Source of the DNA: Coprococcus sp.
Lineage (GTDB): Bacteria; Bacillota_A; Clostridia; Lachnospirales; Lachnospiraceae
Length of the DNA: 64,000 nt
Reading direction: 5' to 3'
NCBI GenBank assembly: GCA_017624085.1
Contig: JAGANU010000004.1
Span: forward strand, 74,693-138,692
Of this stretch, positions 1-8,476 are shown piece after piece. The translations under genes were made by a program, and so were the position numbers. The stretch's first letter is position 1, and each line of letters opens with the position of its first letter. Below the pieces are notes generated by a model. That model saw only the letters and a list, made by a program, of their open reading frames with translations, had not been told where the DNA came from and did not search any database.

Positions 1-422
1 ATGCCATATTCTGTTGCAGCAAGCTCATAATACTTTATAGCCTTAGAAAAATTCTGAACCTCAAGCAACATCTTAGCAAGCTTAAAGATTACATCTCCAT
101 CATGATTCTGATTGACATATTTCTCGTAATACTTAGTTGCTCTGTTAAGATCCACATCTACAACCGCATTCCTGTACTTACCGGTCTCATAAAACTCTGC
201 AAGTGCAAGAAGGGCATCATCGCCATATGATTTATACTGTGCATCCATGATTCCAATATCAACTACCTGCTCTAATATAGTTACCGATTCCTCTGCATCG
301 CCGTTGTCCATAAGATTCATAGCCTTATTAAACTGAAGCTCAACGTTGTTAACCGGTTCTCTTCTCTTTGAGAATCTGGATACAAATGGTATCTTCTTTA
401 ATAATCCATCAAAAAATCCCAT
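1..422 (-). CDS. TPR/Sel1-like repeat protein (partial, C-terminus outside window)
   Basis: The frame is open from an ATG at 420-422 to the window edge, about 140 residues. It starts MGFFDGLLKKIPFVSRF and carries helical repeats: around residues 30-60 (NKAMNLMDNGDAEESVTILE) and again near 95-140, with the spaced small and aromatic residues of TPR or Sel1 repeats. A strong ribosome site (GGAGG) lies 8-10 bases before the ATG, and a good promoter is seen at 458-486. TPR proteins are scaffolds, so no specific role can be given. The gene is transcribed in the same direction as the upstream HPr-like gene but has its own promoter. The repeat class is inferred from pattern only. Confidence 0.6.
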   Translation of the reverse strand, partial: MGFFDGLLKKIPFVSRFSKRREPVNNVELQFNKAMNLMDNGDAEESVTILEQVVDIGIMDAQYKSYGDDALLALAEFYETGKYRNAVVDVDLNRATKYYEKYVNQNHDGDVIFKLAKMLLEVQNFSKAIKYYELAATEYG

Positions 423-457
423 ATAATGTCCCTCCGACCAATGTCCATTGATAATTT

Positions 458-486
458 ATTTTACCACATACAAACCACGGGTGCAA
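458..486 (-). promoter_or_regulatory. Sigma-A type promoter for the TPR-like gene
   Basis: On the minus strand a -35 box TTGCAC (481-486) is followed after 17 bases by a -10 box TAAAAT (458-463). The start codon is about 35 bases downstream. Confidence 0.55.
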
Positions 487-548
487 CAAAATTACCAATA
501 TATCATATGTGATTTATACTATTATTACAATAATCTTCCAGTATATTA

Positions 549-806
549 CTAGTTACTCTTTTCAAGGTATTTTGCAAGAGCATCAACAGCAACTTCTTCA
601 TCAGCTCCGTCAGCAACAACCTTAAGCTGTGTTCCATTTGAAAAATCCATACTCATCATACCCATGATACTCTTAGCATTGATTTTCTTGTCTCCCGTTA
701 CAAAATGAATCTTGCTCTCATACTGACTTGCAATCTGAACCAATACTGCAACCGGTCTCTCCTCTGCTTCTCCCATCATTGATACAACAACTGTTTTCTC
801 GATCAT
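549..806 (-). CDS. crh: HPr-like (Crh-type) protein lacking the active-site histidine
   Basis: This 85-residue protein has the complete HPr fold signature. The PTS phosphorylation site is changed: where HPr has G-[IL]-H15-A-R-P it reads EAEERPV, so residue 15 is Glu. The regulatory site is intact, with NAKSIMGMMS placing Ser at position 46. Bacillus Crh has the same combination (Gln15, Ser46); it cannot carry PTS phosphate but is phosphorylated by HprK and acts with CcpA. The gene follows whiA and rapZ by 18 bases, as in the Bacillus yvcJ-yvcK-whiA-crh operon, and hprK lies 4 kb upstream on the same strand. Strong ribosome site AAGGAGG. I infer a regulator of carbon catabolite control rather than a sugar-transport phosphocarrier; a true HPr should exist elsewhere. 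Confidence 0.85.
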   Translation of the reverse strand: MIEKTVVVSMMGEAEERPVAVLVQIASQYESKIHFVTGDKKINAKSIMGMMSMDFSNGTQLKVVADGADEEVAVDALAKYLEKSN

Positions 807-824
807 TACATCCTCCTTGGGCTT

Positions 825-1775
825 TTACAGCCCCCTAATTTCATCTGCTATTTCGCTTATTTTTCTTAATCTATGATTAACCCCCGACTTTCCTATTGGA
901 GGAGTCATCATCTCGCCAAGCTCTTTTAAAGAGGCATCCTCATTCTCAAGTCTGGCAACTGCCAAAGCCTGAAGATTATCCGGCAGGTAAAAAGGTCCCT
1001 TTGTCTCCATAATAAAGATAATATCCTCAATCTGCTTTACTGCAGCACTGACGGTCTTATTGAGGTTCGCCGCTTCGCAATTAACCCTTCGGTTGATCTT
1101 GTTCCTGATTTCCTTTTTGATACGAATATTCTCCATATTCATCAGAGAAATGTGAGCTCCCATTATTCCAAGCATACTGACTATCATCTCTCCATCCTTA
1201 AGATACACAACATAATATCTTTTACGCTGGATAATTCTGGATGAAATATCAAAGCCATTTATTATGTTTGATATGAACTCTGCTCTTTCTCTGTTTTCAC
1301 ACACAATTTCCATATGATATCCCTTATTGGGATCACTTATCGAGCCGGAGGTCATAAATACCCCCTTTATATAAGCCCGCCTGCAGCACTGGCTTCTAAG
1401 ATCCAGCCTTTCAATCTTCATATCCTGGCAAAACACCTTTTCCGATGTTGTACCATCAAAGTCTATTTTCAATGTAATAAGAATATTTCTTACAATATCC
1501 GGAGAATTAATCTCCATTTTATATATACGACTGTTCTCCCCTGTTCTCTTAACGCTTGCATCAGGAACGCATCCAAACAGCCTTCTAAGAAGCATCGCTA
1601 TTTCCCTTGCGATTACACTTCTCTCAGTAACAATCACAATAGACGAAGGAGAGCTTCTCCAGTATCTCACATATGCCACCATGGACAACATTCCTGAGAG
1701 CTCTGCAATCTGACAATGTCTGGCTCCCGAATTACCTCCGGCAAGCTCAGCCTTTACTTCTGAAGAAAATGACAC
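825..1775 (-). CDS. whiA: WhiA-family DNA-binding protein
   Basis: A 316-residue protein starting MSFSSEVKAEL, the usual WhiA N-terminus. The N-terminal two thirds match the WhiA LAGLIDADG-like domain (RRAYIKGVFMTSGSISDP near residue 133). The C-terminal helix-turn-helix is the conserved stretch ending in GKSGVNHRLRKI. WhiA is linked to cell division, chromosome segregation and sporulation in Gram-positive bacteria; its exact role in Clostridia is unsettled. The start is GTG at 1773-1775 with AAGGTGAAGAT before it. It lies 24 bases after rapZ and 18 before the HPr-like gene, clearly one transcript. The yvcK/glmR gene that separates rapZ and whiA in Bacillus is absent. Confidence 0.95.
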   Translation of the reverse strand: MSFSSEVKAELAGGNSGARHCQIAELSGMLSMVAYVRYWRSSPSSIVIVTERSVIAREIAMLLRRLFGCVPDASVKRTGENSRIYKMEINSPDIVRNILITLKIDFDGTTSEKVFCQDMKIERLDLRSQCCRRAYIKGVFMTSGSISDPNKGYHMEIVCENRERAEFISNIINGFDISSRIIQRKRYYVVYLKDGEMIVSMLGIMGAHISLMNMENIRIKKEIRNKINRRVNCEAANLNKTVSAAVKQIEDIIFIMETKGPFYLPDNLQALAVARLENEDASLKELGEMMTPPIGKSGVNHRLRKISEIADEIRGL

Positions 1776-1799
1776 ATCTTCACCTTCCTTAACACAGAC

Positions 1800-2678
1800 C
1801 TACATTTTCTTTACTATTGAATCCTTTGCAATATCCCTGTGAACGATTCTGACTGTATATTTTGACTTCTGCAATCTGTCATATACTGCATTTGCAATTG
1901 TCACGGATCTATGCTTTCCACCTGTACATCCAATGGATATAACAAGCTGGTTCTTTCCCTCTTTTATATAATTTGGAATAAGGAATGATATCATATCAAG
2001 GAATTTATCTACAAATTCCGGGCCCTCACTGCAGTTCATAACATAATCCTGAACCGCCTTGTCGTTGCCTGTAAGGCTTCTAAGCTCCAAATCATAATAA
2101 GGATTCGGCAAAAACCTCACATCCTGAACAATATCCGAATCTCTCGGTATTCCATACTTAAAGCCAAATGACATAACTGTTATTATAAAATTGGAATATT
2201 CCTCATTCTTAACAAATATCTTGTCAAGCTCTGCCTTAAATTCTCTCACTAGAAGATTGGTGGTATCAATAATATAGTCAGCCTCTTCCTTTAAAAAGCC
2301 AATCAGTTCTCTCTCCTTTTTTATACCATCAATTATTCTCCCGCCCTTTACGGAAAGTGGGTGGTTTCTCCTAGTCTCCTTGTATCTTTTTACAAGGGTC
2401 GCATCAGAGCTTTCAATAAACAGTATCTCATACTGCATTCCCTCATGCTTTATCTCAGACAGACATGAATTAAGCTGGGATAGGGCTCTTCCACTCCTTA
2501 TGTCCACGCTGATTGCCACATCATCCACCTGAATCTGTTCGTCGTATGCAATCTCTGCAAATCTTTTGATTAGCTGTATTGGCAGATTGTCAACGCAAAA
2601 GAAGCCTGCATCTTCTAGAGTCTTAAGTGCCGTAGCCTTTCCTGCGCCACTCATTCCGGTCACTATTACGAATCTCAT
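1800..2678 (-). CDS. rapZ: RapZ/YvcJ-family nucleotide-binding protein
   Basis: A 292-residue P-loop protein of normal length for the family. The Walker A region is GMSGAGKA at residues 8-15, followed by the family signature FFCVDNLP. The C-terminal domain holds the conserved SIGCTGGKHRSVTIA motif near residue 247, which in Proteobacterial RapZ contributes to small-RNA or ligand binding. In Bacilli YvcJ hydrolyses GTP or ATP and affects competence; E. coli RapZ controls GlmZ. The residue after the P-loop Lys is Ala rather than the usual Ser/Thr. Ribosome site GGGAGGTG. It sits between murB and whiA with gaps of 31 and 24 bases. Confidence 0.93.
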   Translation of the reverse strand: MRFVIVTGMSGAGKATALKTLEDAGFFCVDNLPIQLIKRFAEIAYDEQIQVDDVAISVDIRSGRALSQLNSCLSEIKHEGMQYEILFIESSDATLVKRYKETRRNHPLSVKGGRIIDGIKKERELIGFLKEEADYIIDTTNLLVREFKAELDKIFVKNEEYSNFIITVMSFGFKYGIPRDSDIVQDVRFLPNPYYDLELRSLTGNDKAVQDYVMNCSEGPEFVDKFLDMISFLIPNYIKEGKNQLVISIGCTGGKHRSVTIANAVYDRLQKSKYTVRIVHRDIAKDSIVKKM

Positions 2679-2709
2679 AATACACCTCCCAAAAAGCTAA
2701 GTAAAGCAC

Positions 2710-3633
2710 CTACAGCTCCGTAAAATCACCTAAAAATCTTACTTCAGGCTCAATGGATACTCCAAACATACATTTTACTTCATTTTGAACATATCGGATC
2801 AGCTGCGCTATGTCTTTTGCAGTAGCTCCGCCTTTATTTATAATAAATCCGCAATGCTTTTCAGCCACCTGGGCGCCGCCTATGCTTTTGCCCCGAAGTC
2901 CCGCATCCATAATAAGCTTTCCGGCAAAATACCCCTCCGGTCTTTTAAAGGTTGAACCGGCAGAAGGATATTCTAAAGGCTGTTTTGATATTCTTGACTC
3001 GCCAAGCTCCTTCATTCTTCCGGTTATAACGCTCCTGTCACCTTTGGATAATCGTAATACGGTGCTAAGAACTATAAGCTTCTTTTCTTCAACCACACTG
3101 TGTCTGTAGCCGAAATCCATATCACTATTTTTCAGCACAAAAATATTGCCGGAATAATCCATAACAGTAACAGTATCTACTATATCCTTCATCTCACCGC
3201 CGTAGGCTCCTGCATTCATAAATACCGCGCCACCTATGCTTCCCGGTATACCGGATGCAAATTCCATTCCTGTAAGACTGTTATCTCTTGCAAATGCACT
3301 TACTCTTGAAAGCATTGCCCCTGCCTGGGTAAATATAAAGTTACCGGAAACACTTATGTCATCAAAGCCCTCTGACAAGTCAATAATAACCCCTCTGTAC
3401 CCACTGTCAGACACAAGCAGATTGCTTCCGTTTCCCAAAATAAAAAACGGAATCTTATACTCATCCAGATATCTGATAACTCCGGCAAGCTGACGTTCAT
3501 TCTGTGGCTTAACAAAAAAATCAGCAGGTCCTCCCACTCTGAAGGTAGTATGACATTTCATCTGCTCATCCATCAAAACATTGCCGGCTCCAACTATTTC
3601 TGTAATACTGCTTAATATATCTATACTAGACAT
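2710..3633 (-). CDS. murB: UDP-N-acetylenolpyruvoylglucosamine reductase MurB
   Basis: A 307-residue FAD enzyme that reduces UDP-GlcNAc-enolpyruvate to UDP-MurNAc in peptidoglycan precursor synthesis. The FAD-binding N-terminus is visible (HTTFRVGGPADFFV near residue 28; ILGNGSNLLVSD near 71; GIPGSIGGAVFMNAGAYGGE near 128). The catalytic-serine region SAGSTFKRPEG is near 225, and the conserved C-terminal IEPEVRFLG carries the catalytic Glu. This is the short type IIa-like form common in Firmicutes. Ribosome site TTGAGGT. A promoter and an AT-rich inverted repeat lie upstream, so it may be transcribed independently of hprK and the glucokinase gene. Confidence 0.96.
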   Translation of the reverse strand: MSSIDILSSITEIVGAGNVLMDEQMKCHTTFRVGGPADFFVKPQNERQLAGVIRYLDEYKIPFFILGNGSNLLVSDSGYRGVIIDLSEGFDDISVSGNFIFTQAGAMLSRVSAFARDNSLTGMEFASGIPGSIGGAVFMNAGAYGGEMKDIVDTVTVMDYSGNIFVLKNSDMDFGYRHSVVEEKKLIVLSTVLRLSKGDRSVITGRMKELGESRISKQPLEYPSAGSTFKRPEGYFAGKLIMDAGLRGKSIGGAQVAEKHCGFIINKGGATAKDIAQLIRYVQNEVKCMFGVSIEPEVRFLGDFTEL

Positions 3634-3677
3634 GTGTACCTCAATTTCCCTGTCTCAATTATTCTATTCTGCATAAA

Positions 3678-3720
3678 TTAAAAAGTCCTTAATGCAGATA
3701 CTTTTTTGTCGACTTTTTAA
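3678..3720. repeat. AT-rich inverted repeat in the murB leader
   Basis: Perfect 10-base arms TTAAAAAGTC (3678-3687) and GACTTTTTAA (3711-3720) lie between the predicted murB promoter and its start codon. On the minus strand the second arm ends in five T residues, so it could be a weak attenuator; the stem is too AT-rich to call a terminator. Confidence 0.3.
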
Positions 3721-3735
3721 ACAATGACTAGAAAT

Positions 3736-3764
3736 ATCATACATTAAAGACTTTTATAATTCAA
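3736..3764 (-). promoter_or_regulatory. Promoter for murB-rapZ-whiA-crh
   Basis: Minus-strand -35 TTGAAT (3759-3764) and -10 TATGAT (3736-3741), spacing 17. The start of murB is about 100 bases downstream. Confidence 0.5.
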
Positions 3765-3857
3765 TATCAAAAATAAATAGAAAAATGACATCTAAGCTCG
3801 ATACTTTGGCAAATTCAACAATTTTTTCTGTAAATTACTTCCAATAGCAGCTATAAA

Positions 3858-3883
3858 GTCACATCAGATCAATTGATATGACT
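3858..3883 (-). terminator. Hairpin after the glucokinase gene
   Basis: Inverted repeat AGTCACATCA/TGATATGACT (one mismatch) with a 7-base loop, just downstream of the glucokinase stop. On the minus strand it is followed by only three T residues, so termination is probably partial. Confidence 0.35.
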
Positions 3884-3899
3884 TGCATTTTACTACAAA

Positions 3900-4841
3900 T
3901 TATTTGCCAAGTATACTGCATGCAGCGCCATATATACCTGCATCATTTCCAAGCTCAGCAAGAGCAAACTGTGTTTTTTTACAAGCATGGAAGGCATATT
4001 TCTCAAAGTAGCTCTGAACCGCATCTGTGAGAATTGAACCGGCCTTTGAAACTCCGCCACCAATAACAAATATTTCAGGATCCACAACACAAGCAATCAT
4101 CGCAAGGCTTCTTCCAAGTATCTCAGCCTGCTTATCTACAACCTCTCCTGCCAGCTCATCTCCCGCCTTTGCAAGATCAAATACATCCTTTGCTGTAACT
4201 GCATCCAGCTTTCTAAGTCCCGACTCCTTGTCTGAGGCTTCCATAGCTCTTTTAGCAAGGCGAACAACTCCCGTAGCTGACGTGTACTGTTCAAGGCAGC
4301 CCGTATTGCCACATCCGCATATCTCTGTCTCATCTGTATCCACACATATGTGTCCAATCTCACCACCTGCTCCGTTCACACCGAAAAGCATCTTGCTGTT
4401 AAGAATTATACCGCCGCCAACTCCTGTTCCAAGAGTAACCATTACAACATTGCTGTGACCTTTTCCGCCACCTTGCCACATCTCGCCGAGAGCGGCAACA
4501 TTTGCATCGTTTCCGGCCTTTACAGGCAAGTTAACAAGGGCGCCAAGCTCCTTTTCAACATTCAGTATTCCCCAGCCAAGGTTTACACACTTAAGTACTG
4601 TTCCGTCCTCTCTTACCGGTCCCGGAACGCCTATGCCAACGCCCTCAACATCACTGATAAGAAGGCCCTTATCTTCAATTGTTTTCTTTATTGAAGCTGC
4701 GATATCAGGAAGAACGTTTTTTCCCCCATCCTCAGTTCTTGTCTTAATCTCCCACTTGTCAAGAAGCTCTCCGTCTACTGTAAAAAGCCCCATCTTAACA
4801 GTAGTTCCTCCAACATCAACTCCAAATACGTACTTCGCCAT
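3900..4841 (-). CDS. glcK: ROK-family glucokinase
   Basis: A 313-residue sugar kinase that makes glucose 6-phosphate from glucose and ATP. Seen: the N-terminal phosphate-1 motif DVGGTTVKMG (residues 9-18), the sugar-binding GNDANVAALGE near 124, the ROK glycine-rich stretch LGTGVGGGI near 147, the His of GEIGHI, and the zinc cluster CGCGNTGCLE near 182. Length and order fit clostridial GlcK; other ROK hexokinases (for example ManNAc kinase) cannot be fully excluded. It starts 26 bases after hprK, giving a unit of carbon-catabolite sensing plus glucose phosphorylation. Strong ribosome site AAAGGAG. Confidence 0.9.
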   Translation of the reverse strand: MAKYVFGVDVGGTTVKMGLFTVDGELLDKWEIKTRTEDGGKNVLPDIAASIKKTIEDKGLLISDVEGVGIGVPGPVREDGTVLKCVNLGWGILNVEKELGALVNLPVKAGNDANVAALGEMWQGGGKGHSNVVMVTLGTGVGGGIILNSKMLFGVNGAGGEIGHICVDTDETEICGCGNTGCLEQYTSATGVVRLAKRAMEASDKESGLRKLDAVTAKDVFDLAKAGDELAGEVVDKQAEILGRSLAMIACVVDPEIFVIGGGVSKAGSILTDAVQSYFEKYAFHACKKTQFALAELGNDAGIYGAACSILGK

Positions 4842-4867
4842 TGTTCTTTTCTCCTTTATAATATGTT

Positions 4868-5815
4868 TTATTTGTCTGATTTGCCCTGCCCCTTCATTAT
4901 GTTCTGGGTTACTCTGTTGTAGAGCTCCTGCGCGGCATTATATCCCATTTTCTTCTGTCTGTGGTTTACTGCGGCCGATTCAACTATAATGGCAATATTT
5001 CTACCCGGTCTGATCGGTATGTTGTGTGACACCACCTTATTACCAAGGAACTCCATATAGTTATCCTCAAGTCCCAATCTGTCATACTCTGTATCCTTGC
5101 TCCACTCCTCAAGATTGATGACAAGATCAATATTCTGATCAATCTTTACACACTCAACACCAAAAAGCGACTTAACATCAATTATACCGATTCCTCGGAG
5201 CTCAATAAAGTGTCTTGTGATATCCGGTGCTCTTCCAACTAAGGTTGCATCACTTACCTTCTTTATCTCAACCACATCATCTGCAACTAAACGATGTCCT
5301 CTTTTTAAAAGCTCAAGAGCAGCCTCAGACTTACCTATTCCGCTCTCACCCATTATAAGAACGCCCTCACCATATACATCCACAAGAACAGCATGTACCG
5401 ATATTCTAGGTGCAAGTTCTACGTGAAGCCATCTGTCAACCTCATGAACAAATGCCGAGGTCACTGCATCTGATGTAAGCACAGGAACGCCATGCTTCTT
5501 TGCCATCTCAATAATAAACGGATATGGCTCAAGTCCACGGCAGAATATAAGACATGGAGGCTTATATGAGAAAAACTCATCCATGATTACTTTGTTTTCT
5601 TCCTCTGTATGCATAGCCGCAACATAGGCATGCTCTACATTTCCACATATCTGAATTCTTCCTGCATCAAAGTGCTCAAAGAATCCACCAAACTGCACTG
5701 CAGGCCTGTTCATACCCGGATCTTGGATGAGAATCTTGTCTGTATCGATTTCAGGAGTATGATTCTTAAGGTCCATCTTCTCAATAAGCTGTGTAACAGT
5801 AACACTATATACCAT
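4868..5815 (-). CDS. hprK: HPr kinase/phosphorylase
   Basis: A 315-residue bifunctional enzyme that phosphorylates, and dephosphorylates, Ser46 of HPr and Crh. The N-terminal DRTGG-like domain spans roughly residues 1-125. The catalytic domain has Walker A GESGIGKS (156-163), the preceding conserved His of SVHAVLVDVYG, and the HprK signature LRGIGIIDVKSLFG near 206. The ribosome site is weak (GGGTTGAT). The promoter at 5906-5935 is an exact consensus. The substrate for this enzyme includes, by inference, the Crh-like protein encoded 4 kb downstream, which retains Ser46. Confidence 0.96.
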   Translation of the reverse strand: MVYSVTVTQLIEKMDLKNHTPEIDTDKILIQDPGMNRPAVQFGGFFEHFDAGRIQICGNVEHAYVAAMHTEEENKVIMDEFFSYKPPCLIFCRGLEPYPFIIEMAKKHGVPVLTSDAVTSAFVHEVDRWLHVELAPRISVHAVLVDVYGEGVLIMGESGIGKSEAALELLKRGHRLVADDVVEIKKVSDATLVGRAPDITRHFIELRGIGIIDVKSLFGVECVKIDQNIDLVINLEEWSKDTEYDRLGLEDNYMEFLGNKVVSHNIPIRPGRNIAIIVESAAVNHRQKKMGYNAAQELYNRVTQNIMKGQGKSDK

Positions 5816-5905
5816 ATCAACCCAGCAGATGCTTTATATATGCATCCTTTTCCTTTCTTTTTCATATGAAGTCCAAATGTAATATGAAGGACATCACTGC
5901 CATTA

Positions 5906-5935
5906 ATTATACTTTTGTGCAATCCGTATTGTCAA
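5906..5935 (-). promoter_or_regulatory. Consensus sigma-A promoter for hprK
   Basis: Minus-strand -35 TTGACA (5930-5935) and -10 TATAAT (5906-5911), both perfect, spacing 18. It leaves a leader of about 80 bases before hprK and is back to back with the uvrC promoter. Confidence 0.75.
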
Positions 5936-5955
5936 GCAAACTACTTAATTTAAAG

Positions 5956-5985
5956 ATGACATTACCGGTTTTGGAGTGTTATACT
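5956..5985 (+). promoter_or_regulatory. Promoter for uvrC
   Basis: Plus-strand -35 ATGACA (5956-5961) and -10 TATACT (5980-5985), spacing 18; the start codon follows 25 bases later with ribosome site TAAGGAG at 5998-6004. Confidence 0.6.
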
Positions 5986-6010
5986 ATGCTAAGAAATTAA
6001 GGAGTGTACT

Positions 6011-7837
6011 ATGTTTGATTTTGAAGAAGAATTAAAAAAACTGCCCCATGTACCCGGGGTGTACCTTATGCACAATAAATCCGACCAAATAATATATGTC
6101 GGCAAGGCAATCGACCTCTACAACCGGGTCCACCAGTATTTTCAAAGCGGTTACAAGAAGTCACCTAAAATAGAGAAAATGGTCGCCCATATTGCATGGT
6201 TTGAATATATCGTATGTGATTCAGAAATAGAAGCTCTTGTTCTTGAGTGTAATCTCATCAAGGAGCATCGTCCCCGCTACAACACAATGCTTACTGATGA
6301 TAAGGGCTATCCTTATATTAAAATCACAGTGGAGGAGGATTATCCAAGAATACTGTACAGCCACCAGATGAAACGAGACCGTTCAAAGTACTTTGGGCCT
6401 TACACGAACACAAAGGCTGTGAAGGATATTATTGACCTTCTAAGAAAGCTGTTTCGCATAAGAAACTGTAACAAAAATCTACCAAAGGAAATAGGTATGG
6501 ATCGCCCTTGCCTGTATCACCAGATAGGGCAATGCGACGCCCCATGTCAGGGATATATATCAAAGGAAGAATACAGAGAAAAGATGAACCAGGCAATAAG
6601 CTTTCTAAACGGCAACCACAGTCATATCGTAAGGGAACTTGAGCAAAGAATGAAAAGCCTTGCTGCCGACATGGAATTTGAACAGGCAGCAGAAATCAGG
6701 GATCTTATTCAAAGCATACATCATATAAGCACGACCCAGCGAGTATCTGATGTTGATTCCGACGACAGAGACATAATCGCCATGGCAACAGACAGCAGCA
6801 ACGAGTGTGTTATCTCAATATTCTTTGTAAGGCAGGGAAAGCTCATTGGCAGGGAACATTATCACATGAGCGGGGTAAATGCTGAGAATTACGGCACCAT
6901 CATGGAAGCATTTTTGAAGCAGTATTACGCCTCCACCCCATATCTTCCAAAGGAGGTCATAATTGAGCAGCATATCGATGACTATCCTATCATAGAGGAG
7001 TATTTGAGCAGCCGCAGGGGCAGTCAGGTTAAAATAACTGTTCCGCAAAAGGGAGATAAGAAAAAGCTACTAAAGCTGGCAGGGGACAATGCAAGACTTG
7101 TTATGAATCAAGATGCCGAAAAGCTCAAAAGAGAGCAGGCAAGAACAGAGGGTGCAGCAAGAGAGCTGGCAGACCTACTCGGTGTTTCATCCGCAAAGAG
7201 GCTTGAAGCATTTGATATATCCCACATCAGCGGTTATCACTCCGTGGCCTCTATGGTGGTTTTTGAAAACGGACGTCCAAAGAAGAATGATTACAGAAAG
7301 TTCAGACTTAAAACTATCGACGGTCCTGACGACTACGCAAGCATGAGAGAGGTTCTTACAAGAAGATTTACCGACCAGAGGTTTCGCATTTTCCCTGATA
7401 TCCTTATGATGGACGGCGGAAAAGGGCAGGTGAATATTGCCCTTGAGGTTTTGTCAGAGCTTAAGCTTAATATTCCGGTGTGCGGTATGGTAAAGGATGA
7501 TTTTCACAGAACAAGAGGTCTTTACTTTAACAACAAGGAAATATCCTTTTTCCAGGGAAGCGAGGTGTTCAACATGATAACAAGACTTCAGGATGAAGCC
7601 CATCGTTTTGCCATTGAGTATCACAGGAGCCTGAGAAGCAGCTCCCAGATACATTCCATACTTGACGACATAGACGGAATCGGTCCATCAAGGCGAAAAG
7701 CACTTTTGGCGTACTATAAGAATATTGACAACATTAAAGCCGCTGACATAACAGACCTGGAGAAGGTTCCTTCAATGAACAAAGCCTCTGCCAAGGCAGT
7801 GTACAGTTTTTTCCACAAGGAAGATAATAGTATATAG
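6011..7837 (+). CDS. uvrC: Excinuclease ABC subunit C
   Basis: A 608-residue nuclease that makes both incisions in nucleotide-excision repair with UvrA and UvrB. Domains in order: GIY-YIG nuclease (GVYLMHNK and [18 protein letters not shown], residues 16-45), a Cys-rich stretch ([17 protein letters not shown] near 168), the UVR helical motif that binds UvrB (near 215), the RNase H-like endonuclease domain ([22 protein letters not shown] near 400, and [15 protein letters not shown] near 470), and a C-terminal tandem helix-hairpin-helix ([16 protein letters not shown]). Full length, ATG start with TAAGGAG. The next gene follows 33 bases later on the same strand. Confidence 0.97.
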   Translation: MFDFEEELKKLPHVPGVYLMHNKSDQIIYVGKAIDLYNRVHQYFQSGYKKSPKIEKMVAHIAWFEYIVCDSEIEALVLECNLIKEHRPRYNTMLTDDKGYPYIKITVEEDYPRILYSHQMKRDRSKYFGPYTNTKAVKDIIDLLRKLFRIRNCNKNLPKEIGMDRPCLYHQIGQCDAPCQGYISKEEYREKMNQAISFLNGNHSHIVRELEQRMKSLAADMEFEQAAEIRDLIQSIHHISTTQRVSDVDSDDRDIIAMATDSSNECVISIFFVRQGKLIGREHYHMSGVNAENYGTIMEAFLKQYYASTPYLPKEVIIEQHIDDYPIIEEYLSSRRGSQVKITVPQKGDKKKLLKLAGDNARLVMNQDAEKLKREQARTEGAARELADLLGVSSAKRLEAFDISHISGYHSVASMVVFENGRPKKNDYRKFRLKTIDGPDDYASMREVLTRRFTDQRFRIFPDILMMDGGKGQVNIALEVLSELKLNIPVCGMVKDDFHRTRGLYFNNKEISFFQGSEVFNMITRLQDEAHRFAIEYHRSLRSSSQIHSILDDIDGIGPSRRKALLAYYKNIDNIKAADITDLEKVPSMNKASAKAVYSFFHKEDNSI

Positions 7838-7870
7838 ATATATATCAGCACAGAAAGGATAACAGCTACT

Positions 7871-8473
7871 ATGGAATACAATTTCTTTGCCCTAATATCA
7901 AGAATGAAATATATTGACAGATGGGCACTTATGAAGAACAGCAGGGAGGAAAATCTGTGTGAACACAGTCTTGAGGTAAGCATGATTTCCCATGCCCTTG
8001 CAACTATAGGCAATGTTCGCTACGGAAAGAACCTGAACGCAGAAAAGGCTGCATTAATCGGTTTATACCACGATGCATCAGAGATCATTACGGGAGACAT
8101 GCCAACGCCGGTCAAGTACTACAATGACCAGATTAAGAATGCCTTCAAGGACGTTGAGGATATTGCCTGCCATACTCTCCTTGAAAAGCTGCCTGAGGAT
8201 TTAAGACCAGCCTATGAGGACATTTTTTTTAAGAACACTGACAACGATGGTGACATATATCTCTGGAAATTAATAAAAGCCGCAGATAAACTGTCGGCTC
8301 TTATCAAATGTATGGAGGAGACAAATTCCGGAAACACTGAGTTCTCAAGCGCTATGAGCACTATCATGACATCCGTATCCCAGCTGTCTTCCACCTACCC
8401 GGAGGTCAATGATTTTGTCTGCCAGTTTTTGCCGGCATACGGTAAAACTTTAGATGAATTGCAGGCAAAATAG
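7871..8473 (+). CDS. YfbR-like HD-domain 5'-deoxynucleotidase
   Basis: A 200-residue HD phosphohydrolase. The metal residues of the HD fold are visible: His in LCEHSLEVSMI (near 32), the HD pair in GLYHDASEIITGDMPTPVKYY (near 73), and the late Asp in AADKLSALIKC (near 140). The RMKYIDRWALM start and GDMPTPVKYY string are typical of YfbR, which removes phosphate from deoxynucleoside 5'-monophosphates. Ribosome site AGAAAGGA. It is co-directional with uvrC, 33 bases away, and converges on ftsH with only 3 bases between stops. Confidence 0.85.
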   Translation: MEYNFFALISRMKYIDRWALMKNSREENLCEHSLEVSMISHALATIGNVRYGKNLNAEKAALIGLYHDASEIITGDMPTPVKYYNDQIKNAFKDVEDIACHTLLEKLPEDLRPAYEDIFFKNTDNDGDIYLWKLIKAADKLSALIKCMEETNSGNTEFSSAMSTIMTSVSQLSSTYPEVNDFVCQFLPAYGKTLDELQAK

Positions 8474-8476
8474 CAA

